Positions 6,524 to 12,638 of a stretch of DNA of 13,135 nucleotides are shown here, one piece after another. A model generated the notes under the pieces. The model had not been told where the DNA came from, did not search any database, and worked only from the letters and a program-made list of their open reading frames with translations. The stretch lies in contig QHBL01000057.1 in NCBI GenBank assembly GCA_003244125.1, positions 1-13,135 of the forward strand, written 5' to 3'. Each line of letters starts with the position of its first letter. Within the stretch, counting starts at the first letter, position 1. The stretch comes from Chthoniobacterales bacterium. GTDB lineage: Bacteria > Verrucomicrobiota > Verrucomicrobiae > Chthoniobacterales > UBA10450. The translations under genes and the position numbers were made by a program.

Positions 6524-7459
6524 TTAACGTTCCTCAATTTCAAAGAGCGACGACACCGATTCGTCATTGTGAATCCGCTTCATGCCTTCGCCCAAAAGCT
6601 CCGACACGCACTGCACCTGGATGGAGAAACCGTCGATCCGGCGCACGGGCGTGCTGTTGGTCGTTACCAGTTCCTTAATTTCGGATTTTTGCAACCGCGC
6701 CACCGCTACATCCACCAGCACCGCGTGCGATACCGCCGCATAAATATCGAGCGCGCCACGTTCTTTCAAGATCGTCGCCGCCGAGGTCAGCGTTCCCGCT
6801 GTTTCCGTCAAATCATCCACCAGCAGAATATCGCTGTCAGCAACCTCGCCGATCAGATACAGCGCTTTCGTGTCAGTCGCGCTGCGCCGCTGCTTCGCCA
6901 CGATCGCCAACCCGGCGCCGAGCACCTGCGAGTACGCCGAGGCCATTTTCAACCCGCCCACGTCGGGCGAGACGACGGTCACCTTGCGCGTGAGCTTTTG
7001 CCGCAGGTACTTGATCAGCACCGGCATCGAGTAGAGATGGTCCACCGGGATGTCGAAGAATCCCTGCACCTGTTGCGCGTGCAGGTCCATCGTCAGCACC
7101 CGATGCACGCCCGCCGCCACCAGCAGGTTCGCAATTAATTTCGCCGTAATCGGCACCCGCGGCTTGTCTTTCCGGTCCTGCCGCGCGTAGCCGAAGAACG
7201 GGATCACCGCCGTGATGCGGTCGGCGCTCGCCCGCCGCGCCGCGTCCACCATGATGAGCAGTTCCATCAGGTGGTCATTCGCCGGCGGGCAGGTCGGCTG
7301 AATAATAAAAACGTCGCGCCCCCGGATGTTTTCCTCGATTCGGACGTAGGTTTCCCCATCGGGAAACGCGCTCAGAGTGGCTTTGGCCAGCGGCGCGCCG
7401 ATGTAATCGCAAATCCGCTGCGCCAGCTCACGATTGGCCGAGCCGCTGAAAATCTTCAT
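6524..7459 (-). CDS. prs: Ribose-phosphate pyrophosphokinase (PRPP synthetase)
   Basis: Prs makes PRPP from ribose 5-phosphate and ATP, feeding purine, pyrimidine, His, Trp and NAD synthesis. From the ATG at 7459 the protein is 311 aa, the normal family length. It begins MKIFSGSANRELAQ and has FPDGETYVRIEENIRG (32-47), FFGYARQDRK (88-97), DLHAQQVQGFFDIPVDHL (125-142), SPDVGG (164-169) and the PRPP loop ILLVDDLTETAGTL (211-224). The PRPP loop is a slight variant of the common VDD(I/M)xDTAGT. The frame stays open to 7609, with another ATG at 7480, but those extra residues do not resemble Prs. It is the first gene of the minus-strand cluster; the promoter should lie in 7460-7675. Confidence 0.95.
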   Translation of the reverse strand: MKIFSGSANRELAQRICDYIGAPLAKATLSAFPDGETYVRIEENIRGRDVFIIQPTCPPANDHLMELLIMVDAARRASADRITAVIPFFGYARQDRKDKPRVPITAKLIANLLVAAGVHRVLTMDLHAQQVQGFFDIPVDHLYSMPVLIKYLRQKLTRKVTVVSPDVGGLKMASAYSQVLGAGLAIVAKQRRSATDTKALYLIGEVADSDILLVDDLTETAGTLTSAATILKERGALDIYAAVSHAVLVDVAVARLQKSEIKELVTTNSTPVRRIDGFSIQVQCVSELLGEGMKRIHNDESVSSLFEIEER

Positions 7460-7515
7460 CTCAGGCTGAAGCGCGAACATTTGGAGCCCGCAGATTAAGC
7501 GGGGGACGCACCGTC

Positions 7516-7534
7516 GCGCAATCGCCGATTGCGC
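7516..7534. promoter_or_regulatory. Perfect hairpin in the prs leader
   Basis: GCGCAATC (7516-7523) and GATTGCGC (7527-7534) form a perfect 8-bp inverted repeat with a 3-nt GCC loop. It lies 57-75 nt upstream of the prs ATG, so it falls in the 5' leader if transcription starts farther up. There is no U-tract on either side. It could be an attenuator-like leader element or a protein-binding dyad. Confidence 0.4.
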
Positions 7535-7629
7535 TGGGGCAAACGGAAGTTCGGCGCGTCGCGATTCGCCCTTGCGGAAACGCGACAGGCGCCCGGCGAT
7601 TCCACTCACGTCGAACGCTTACGATAATT

Positions 7630-7645
7630 ATGGGAATGCTCCCAT
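7630..7645. promoter_or_regulatory. Palindrome between the divergent prs and prepilin genes
   Basis: ATGGGA (7630-7635) and TCCCAT (7640-7645) are perfect inverted copies around ATGC. The site sits in the most AT-rich part of the divergent intergenic region, 31 bp before the prepilin ATG, with GATAAT (7623-7628) just to its left and TATAT (7648-7652) just to its right. The position suits an operator controlling one or both directions. No convincing -35/-10 pair could be fixed by eye. Confidence 0.35.
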
Positions 7646-7675
7646 GGTATATCTCCTGCTCTGTCTATACGACCG

Positions 7676-8137
7676 ATGAAATCTCCGCGCTCAGCTTCGC
7701 CCAAAGCGGTCGCGCCTGCCGGTTTCACCTTGGTCGAAGCCATGGTCGCCATTGCTCTAGTTGGTCTAGGGGTAAGCGTCACAATCGGAGCGCTCACTAA
7801 ATTCAATCAGTTTTCAACTGTTAGCCGTAACTCAACCGGTGCTTACGCTTTGGCCATGAGTAAGATCGATGAGATCCAATCAGTCCCGTTCAATCCTGCG
7901 GGCGGAGTGAACCCGCGCCTCTTAAACCCAGCTAATAGTCCGACGACAGAACTCGATCTCCCGATTTACGACGACCCTCGAGTCGCGGGCGCACTCGTAC
8001 TCGGCAAGCGTACCACCGTCGTTGCGATGCTGACCGTCAATGGGGTGAACGTCTATCGGACAACAGTGACCGTCGCGTACCCGAAGCCCAGTTATCGCTA
8101 TTCCTTAGATATGTCGACAGTGCGAGTTTCCGATTGA
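7676..8137 (+). CDS. Prepilin-like protein (PilV/GspI type)
   Basis: A 153-aa minor prepilin-like protein. A 16-residue basic leader (MKSPRSASPKAVAPAG) precedes the type IV prepilin cleavage site G16|F17. FTLVEAMVAIALVGLGV follows, with the conserved Glu at +5 (E21) and a membrane-spanning helix to about residue 40. A prepilin peptidase would cut and methylate it, and it would then join a pilus or pseudopilus. The C-terminal part (about 65-150) is a small β-rich domain without recognisable catalytic motifs. The FTLVEAMVAI form is typical of PilV/GspI minor pilins. It may match the 'Verru_Chthon cassette protein B' group described in Verrucomicrobium and Chthoniobacter, which needs a profile search. 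First gene of a four-gene overlapping operon; no clear Shine-Dalgarno. Confidence 0.85.
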   Translation: MKSPRSASPKAVAPAGFTLVEAMVAIALVGLGVSVTIGALTKFNQFSTVSRNSTGAYALAMSKIDEIQSVPFNPAGGVNPRLLNPANSPTTELDLPIYDDPRVAGALVLGKRTTVVAMLTVNGVNVYRTTVTVAYPKPSYRYSLDMSTVRVSD

Positions 8138-8946
8138 TGAAAGCAGATAAATCATCCCAGACCGGACTAACGCTAGTCGAAATGCTGGTGACAATGGTCG
8201 TTATCGCCGCCCTCGGTCTCATGATCTTCTCTATCCTGTACACGGGAACCACCCTTGGGGCAAAGAACACCGCGGTGAACACCGCCCACCAACAGGCACG
8301 CGCGGCCCTGCTTCAGATGACGCAGAACCTTCACGCCGCCATTTCAGCTCCGGAGCTGGTAGACGTGAACGGCAATGCCACCGCCGCAACACCAGCCGCG
8401 GGGTTTGCTTTTGAACAGTGGGCGGGAGGCCCATTCCAAATCACACAGGACGCGGCTGACGCTACGAGCAGCGTTGTTGTCGATTTGCCACAACCCGTCA
8501 CAGCCGGTCAACGCCTCATAATTCCAGGCTTCAATGTAGAAGAACCGATTGCCGCAGATGCCAATGCAGGTGTCACGACGATCAATCTGGTTCAGCCATC
8601 GCCCGCGCCCTCGCCCGTACCGATTACGGGAACACAAGGGCCGACTAACTACAACGTAACCTGCTTCGCCACCAATAGGCCCTACTACGTCGTCAAGAAC
8701 AACACTCTGGAATGGCATCCAACTGGCGCCGCCGGCAATTTTGTAGTCTTAGCCAGAGGCGTCGATAGCGCGACACCATTTTCAATTGCGGCTAACAATG
8801 CGGTGAAAGTTGATCTTTCCACTTTCGACTCCAAATCAAGTAATCGCGGCAATACTGCTTCCGATCTTGGCTTTAAGTCCACACGGCTTCTCCTTAGCGA
8901 GACTATCCCGGTACGCGCCAATCCACCTCTCGCAACATTGCCATGA
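8137..8946 (+). CDS. Prepilin-like protein (PilW/GspJ type)
   Basis: A 269-aa second prepilin. The short leader MKADKSSQTG is followed by the cleavage site G10|L11 and LTLVEMLVTMVVIAALGLMI, with Glu at +5 (E15) and one membrane helix. The large C-terminal domain (about 45-269) is Ala/Asn/Thr-rich and probably extracellular or periplasmic, with a Pro-rich PSPAPSPVP stretch in its middle. Size and position after a PilV-like gene fit PilW/GspJ, or 'Verru_Chthon cassette protein C'. The ATG at 8137 overlaps the preceding stop as TGATG, indicating translational coupling; a TTG three bases earlier is possible but less likely. The stop overlaps the next start as ATGA. Confidence 0.82.
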   Translation: MKADKSSQTGLTLVEMLVTMVVIAALGLMIFSILYTGTTLGAKNTAVNTAHQQARAALLQMTQNLHAAISAPELVDVNGNATAATPAAGFAFEQWAGGPFQITQDAADATSSVVVDLPQPVTAGQRLIIPGFNVEEPIAADANAGVTTINLVQPSPAPSPVPITGTQGPTNYNVTCFATNRPYYVVKNNTLEWHPTGAAGNFVVLARGVDSATPFSIAANNAVKVDLSTFDSKSSNRGNTASDLGFKSTRLLLSETIPVRANPPLATLP

Positions 8947-10868
8947 GACTATCCAGATCCACGCAAGGAGGGACGGCCATCGTCCTCGCTATTTCCATTC
9001 TAGCGACCCTGATGGTAATTGTCGGTATCGCGGCCGAGTACACGATGACTGTCCAGCGCCACGTCGATCGGAGTAATACCCTGGAGAGCGCCGTTGCTAT
9101 GGGGGATGGTTGCATCGATCATAACTTTGCGCTCTGGCGCCAGATGTGCCAAAATGGCCTGCCCGGAAATCCCACACCAACCACTAATCAGTTAACCACC
9201 GGAGCCACTGCCCTCCGCCTGCCGACGGCCGCGGAGTTTCCCAATGTTACTCTGGTGGGAGCGCCGACGAGAAGTAATTACAATCCCAATGCCACCACCA
9301 CAATACAACAGTGCAAGGTGATCGCGGTCGATCCGTGGCTCAATCCACTCAATAACTCGGACAATCCGCGCTTAACCAATGCTGGAGAAATTGGCGATGG
9401 CACCGTAACCTACAATTATCTGGCGAGCGCTTATGTGACTCTGCCCACCATAGGTCCGAAGAAAAATGTCGTCGCCAAGGTTCAGCGTGTCTTACAGGCA
9501 GAACAAGACTCGTTTTTCAATTATGCGATCTACTACAACGACACTCTCGAAATTCATCCAGGTCCTCCCTTTAACGTTACCGGCTGGGTGCACACTAACG
9601 GCGATCTTTACACGGGCCACGATACCCTGAATTTCTCGCAAAAGGCAACCTTTGGCAGTGTAAATCCATTAAGACGAGATACTGACCCAGGCGGCTGGAC
9701 AGTCGGATTCCGGCCTCCAGACAAAAATGGCGACGGTAACGATACAGCTCATAACGGACAGACGCCGGCGTCTCCAACTGGTGTTAAGCCAACGAGCGAA
9801 CCAAACGCCCCTACCGCGTCGAATCCCAGCATCGATCCAACGACTTTTGACCCGAGTAACCCGAACAATACTGGCTATCACGAACTGATCGAGCCTCCTA
9901 GTTCGGGTTCGGATCCTTTCCAGGGTTCGCGCTATTACGATCAAGCCGGCGTCGTCATTCAGGTCGACGCGACCAACAATGTTACCATTGGGCAAAGTAA
10001 TGGCGCGGGAGGTTTTACTAACATTGGCCCGCCCATAAGCGGGGCCGATCCCCGTACAACAGCGCAGAAGCAGCTCTATAAGATGTTCAACACGAGCGGG
10101 GTTATCACCACGAATGGTTCCATCCAAGATAATCGCGAAGGCTCGTCCCCTACTCGCGTCGTCACTCTCGACGTGGGCAAACTTACCACGCCGAATAGTA
10201 GCGCGACTAATGGTGTGCAGTGGAATATCTCAAGCCAGGCGAACTTTAACGGTGTGGTTTACATATACGACACCAGTGGTTCTTCTACCGTGAAGCGCGG
10301 AATCAAAGTAACAGATGGTTCGACTCTCCCCGCTGGTGGTATGACCATTGCCAGCCAGAACCCCGTTTATCTTCAGGGCGACTTCAACACAGGTGTTAAC
10401 CCACCATCAAACAGCGGTGATCCGACGAAACCGGAGGGTAACGATGCCAACGGAAACCAGTACAACCGGCAACCCAGCTCAATTCTCGCCGATGCCGTGA
10501 ATATCCTTTCAAACGCATGGAATGATTCAGTGAGCGGCACCGTTCCTGACGCTAGCCCAACTACCGTAAATACCGCCATTGTTTCGGGGATAGTTACTAA
10601 TGGTCCAGGCTTTACGTACACGGGCGGAGCCGAGAACTTTCCACGGTTTCTTGAAGACTGGAGCGGGAAGAACTTCACTTACTACGGATCGATGATCGAG
10701 CTTTACAACAGCCAGCAAGCGATTGGCGTATGGGGTAAAGACAACGTTTACAGTCCTCCCAATCGAAAATGGTATTTCGACAAGAATTTCAAAGTCCGCG
10801 TCCCCCCCGGCGGTAATGCATTTATGAACTTCAAATTCAGTAAAGGCAAATGGGCGCTCGTGCCGTAG
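8943..10868 (+). CDS. Large PilX-like membrane-anchored surface protein
   Basis: A 641-aa protein with one N-terminal hydrophobic helix (about 11-31, TAIVLAISILATLMVIVGIA) after the short polar stretch MRLSRSTQGG, as in PilX-type pilus proteins, which lack the classical GFxxxE site. The rest is Asn/Thr/Ser/Gly/Pro-rich, consistent with a secreted β-rich domain. DKNGDGND (260-267) looks like a calcium-binding loop within a Pro/Asn-rich linker (about 257-312). The C-terminal block (about 547-613: GPGFTYTGGAENFPRFLEDW, then GSMIELY and NRKWYFDKNF) looks like the most conserved part. Four cysteines lie in the first 130 residues (57, 69, 124 and none later besides these is incorrect to assume without alignment), so disulphides are possible. 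It overlaps the PilW-like gene by 4 nt and the next gene by 19 nt. It may correspond to 'Verru_Chthon cassette protein A'; function unknown. Confidence 0.75.
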   Translation: MRLSRSTQGGTAIVLAISILATLMVIVGIAAEYTMTVQRHVDRSNTLESAVAMGDGCIDHNFALWRQMCQNGLPGNPTPTTNQLTTGATALRLPTAAEFPNVTLVGAPTRSNYNPNATTTIQQCKVIAVDPWLNPLNNSDNPRLTNAGEIGDGTVTYNYLASAYVTLPTIGPKKNVVAKVQRVLQAEQDSFFNYAIYYNDTLEIHPGPPFNVTGWVHTNGDLYTGHDTLNFSQKATFGSVNPLRRDTDPGGWTVGFRPPDKNGDGNDTAHNGQTPASPTGVKPTSEPNAPTASNPSIDPTTFDPSNPNNTGYHELIEPPSSGSDPFQGSRYYDQAGVVIQVDATNNVTIGQSNGAGGFTNIGPPISGADPRTTAQKQLYKMFNTSGVITTNGSIQDNREGSSPTRVVTLDVGKLTTPNSSATNGVQWNISSQANFNGVVYIYDTSGSSTVKRGIKVTDGSTLPAGGMTIASQNPVYLQGDFNTGVNPPSNSGDPTKPEGNDANGNQYNRQPSSILADAVNILSNAWNDSVSGTVPDASPTTVNTAIVSGIVTNGPGFTYTGGAENFPRFLEDWSGKNFTYYGSMIELYNSQQAIGVWGKDNVYSPPNRKWYFDKNFKVRVPPGGNAFMNFKFSKGKWALVP

Positions 10869-11422
10869 TTTTCGCCTGCTCCACCGCCCTCATTGTCGGT
10901 CTCGCCAGGGCTGACCTGCAGCTCACGCCGAGAAAGTCTGAATACGAGCTGGAAGGGATCAAACTCGATCGATTGGCCTTCCCAGGTACCAGCGGGAAAG
11001 ACCCTACCTACCAGCAACCGCCAGGTTGGACGTATTCAGGTAGCGCTTCTAAACTCAGCCTCTATCCTCCTGGCAACAGCCAAGCGGAAGCACGCATCAG
11101 CCTAGTCGCGTTGAGTGAGCGCGCCGACTTCGGCGAGGAAGGATTGAAGAAACTGATCGCTGCGGCAATGGCTTGCGCGCCGAAGGATGGCACCGCGGTA
11201 GCGGTGATCTCGACGGACAGAAACCCAATCAAGATCAGCGGTAAAGAGACATTCCGCGTGTTGCTGCGCTACAATCTCTTCGGCCAAGTTTTCAAGCGAT
11301 CGGTCATTTTCCTTAATCGCGAGCGTGATCAGATACGCTTCGAATTCGCGGCCCGCGACTCGGATTTTGACACGCTGGAGCAGGCCTTCCGAAGCAGCCT
11401 GTGCACCTGGCGCAATCTTTGA
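10850..11422 (+). CDS. Exported protein of unknown function, possibly DcrB/PsbP-like fold
   Basis: A 190-aa protein whose gene starts inside the end of the preceding gene (19-nt overlap), so it is very likely co-translated. The N-terminus MGARAVVFACSTALIVGLARA is a signal peptide with a likely AxA cleavage after A21. The mature part has alternating strands and helices: WTYSGSASKLSLYPP (60-74), ARISLVALSE (81-90), a helix GEEGLKKLIAAAMACAP (95-111), FRVLLRYNLFGQ (135-146), RSVIFLNRERDQIRFEFAA (150-168) and a final helix FDTLEQAFRSSLCTW (173-187). This order resembles small DcrB/PsbP-like periplasmic proteins, but the match is by pattern only. No catalytic motif is seen. Its operon position suggests a periplasmic accessory role for the pilin-like proteins. 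Confidence 0.7.
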   Translation: MGARAVVFACSTALIVGLARADLQLTPRKSEYELEGIKLDRLAFPGTSGKDPTYQQPPGWTYSGSASKLSLYPPGNSQAEARISLVALSERADFGEEGLKKLIAAAMACAPKDGTAVAVISTDRNPIKISGKETFRVLLRYNLFGQVFKRSVIFLNRERDQIRFEFAARDSDFDTLEQAFRSSLCTWRNL

Positions 11423-11474
11423 TCAGTCGGCGCGAAGCGAGCCGCTCATAAGCCGTTTCGTTCCTAAAGCAGCA

Positions 11475-11494
11475 GGGCGGCATTGCTGCCGCCC
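11475..11494. terminator. Strong hairpin between convergent genes
   Basis: GGGCGGCA (11475-11482) and TGCCGCCC (11487-11494) form a perfect 8-bp GC-rich stem with a TTGC loop. It lies 52 nt after the stop at 11422 and 27 nt beyond the end of the convergent PEP-CTERM gene. The position is ideal for a bidirectional terminator, although neither side has a long T run. Confidence 0.55.
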
Positions 11495-11521
11495 CACCCA
11501 CGTCACAACCAATGACGACGC

Positions 11522-12229
11522 TTACTTTCGCAGCGCGAGCTGCTGAGCGTTACGGCGGCGGACGTGGCAGGTCGCCATCGCCGCAGCGAGGAGGCCGAGC
11601 ATCGGAAAGAGGGCGTTCATCTCGGGCACGGGCGTCGTGTTGTTAACCAAAGCCCACTCCTCGAAACCGGCTTCGCTATCATCGGCGCTGCCAAAATGGG
11701 AATAGAGGTAAACATAGTCGCTGCCGTTGGTCCCGGCGAAATTGCCTGTTGGGATGTAAGCGTACATATCGCCCGAACCGCTGCCGTGATTGCGATCAGC
11801 ATCGAAAATCACTGCATCGCCCGTGCTGAACGTATAGCGCAGCGTGCCGAGCGAGCTCACATTGGTCGTTGTCTGGCTGGCAATCGGGGAGGTATAGAAC
11901 TGAAGCTGATCGAGCGAGATGAGTGATTTGTTACCGCCGGGCTCATTCACGTCGAGCAGCAATTTAAAGTAGCTGGTGCCGTTGAGCACGACCGTGCTGC
12001 TCTGGAGACTACTGAAGGTCAGGTCGTGAGTCCACGGGCCGGCCTTATCATCGAAAGGCGTGCCGCCGGAAGTATTGTAACCCTCCTCGGCCGGAGTGTT
12101 TTCCAAACGGAGGAAGGGCTGAATAACGCCTGTGCCGGTCGGCTGCTGGGCGGTGAAGACGAACTGGGCACCATTGACGGCGCCGGAGTCGTTAGAGCCA
12201 CTCAGATCGACGACGGTGGCGTTAGCCAT
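11522..12229 (-). CDS. PEP-CTERM-type exported protein (Chthoniobacter-like sorting tail)
   Basis: From the ATG at 12229 the product is 235 aa. The C-terminus has the sorting architecture VPE (201-203), a hydrophobic helix (about 207-220, LFPMLGLLAAAMA), then RRR (224-226), as in exosortase-processed proteins. The Asn/Ser/Thr/Gly-rich body looks β-rich. The segment GSGSGDMYAYIP followed by YVYLYSHFG and GFEEWA (149-193) recurs, from memory, in other PEP-CTERM proteins. The reading frame continues upstream and encodes a convincing signal peptide (IHRRLLYLILPLGSLAPMANA, cleavage after ANA) but has no ATG, GTG or TTG near its beginning. The true start may be ATA at 12298 or 12289, may have been lost, or may be hidden by a sequence error. 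Starting at 12229 would remove the signal peptide, so this coordinate is conservative. No exosortase is in the window. Confidence 0.75.
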   Translation of the reverse strand: MANATVVDLSGSNDSGAVNGAQFVFTAQQPTGTGVIQPFLRLENTPAEEGYNTSGGTPFDDKAGPWTHDLTFSSLQSSTVVLNGTSYFKLLLDVNEPGGNKSLISLDQLQFYTSPIASQTTTNVSSLGTLRYTFSTGDAVIFDADRNHGSGSGDMYAYIPTGNFAGTNGSDYVYLYSHFGSADDSEAGFEEWALVNNTTPVPEMNALFPMLGLLAAAMATCHVRRRNAQQLALRK

Positions 12230-12280
12230 GGGAGCAAGGCTACCCAGAGGCAGGATGAGATAGAGGAGGCGGCGATGGAT

Positions 12281-12345
12281 ATATGCTATTGTACGTATTA
12301 GTTTTACTATAATTCTGATAAATTGGGGATTTCCGTCAACAGAAA
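12281..12345 (-). promoter_or_regulatory. AT-rich promoter-like tract upstream of the PEP-CTERM gene
   Basis: An abrupt AT-rich island (12281-12330) in a GC-rich surround. On the minus strand TTGACG matches a -35 box well, with CAGAAT 16 nt downstream as a weak -10 and TATAGT 22 nt downstream. The tract overlaps the frame that encodes the signal peptide, so it bears on where translation begins. Assigned by eye only. Confidence 0.3.
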
Positions 12346-12562
12346 TCCTCAGCGGATTATCACCCCCGTCTCGGCTCGCCGCTGTATGCGCCCACTGAGC
12401 GACGGCCAACAAACCTATCGCCGAGCCTGTATTCGCCTGTCCGATGCGAAGCCAAAGCCGCGTTGTGCGACCGATGCGGGACATCATGCGGCCGTCCGGC
12501 AGCCCATCGCGACCAAACCTTATCTCTCGGCGCCCGAAGCTGCGGTGCAGCGAATCGCGATA

Positions 12563-12598
12563 CGCTGCCGCGCCCAGCGGCAGCGAGCTATAAAGCTC
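12563..12598 (-). terminator. Two adjacent hairpins downstream of gspE/pilB
   Basis: CGCTGCCG (12563-12570) and CGGCAGCG (12578-12585) form a perfect 8-bp stem with a 7-nt loop. GAGCT (12585-12589) and AGCTC (12594-12598) form a second 5-bp stem. Both lie 41-76 nt after the ATPase stop in its direction of transcription. A T6 tract on that strand (12630-12625) lies closer to the stop but has only a weak stem before it. Probable end-of-transcript structure, though factor-independent termination is uncertain. Confidence 0.4.
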
Positions 12599-12638
12599 AC
12601 CCCAATGGCGAAGCGGTGCTAATGAAAAAACCGCCGGC

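Larger units (their letters stand above)
12230..12638. other. Non-coding stretch between the PEP-CTERM gene and gspE/pilB
   Basis: About 410 bp without a convincing independent gene. The proximal 70 bp (12230-12300) encode the apparent signal peptide of the PEP-CTERM protein on the minus strand. An AT-rich tract (12281-12330) looks promoter-like. The distal part holds two adjacent hairpins. Plus- and minus-strand reading frames here encode Arg-rich or featureless peptides and were not accepted. Confidence 0.5.

Noticed and set aside
6515..7138. Plus-strand open frame of 207 codons opposite prs
   Set aside because: Its codons mirror the conserved PRPP-binding regions of prs. It is His/Arg/Gln-rich and has no domain signature.
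7558..7586. GTCGCG/CGCGAC inverted repeat in the prs leader
   Set aside because: 6-bp arms with a 17-nt loop in a CG-rich stretch, which is expected by chance.
7460..7609. N-terminal extension of Prs to an ATG-like start at 7609 or to the ATG at 7480
   Set aside because: Family members begin at the KIFSG strand, the 50 extra residues are Arg-rich and unlike Prs, and a perfect hairpin lies within the stretch.
7480..7620. Possible tRNA upstream of prs
   Set aside because: Several stems are present, but there is no TΨC-like GGTTCGA arm, no acceptor pairing and no cloverleaf could be built on either strand.
12230..12487. Full upstream extension of the PEP-CTERM gene to an ATG at 12487
   Set aside because: It would put about 60 unrelated residues before the signal peptide and run through a promoter-like AT-rich tract. 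A buried signal peptide is not functional.
12323..12622. Plus-strand 99-codon open frame
   Set aside because: Arg/Pro/Ala-rich with no motif, spans two hairpins, and no ribosome-binding site was seen.
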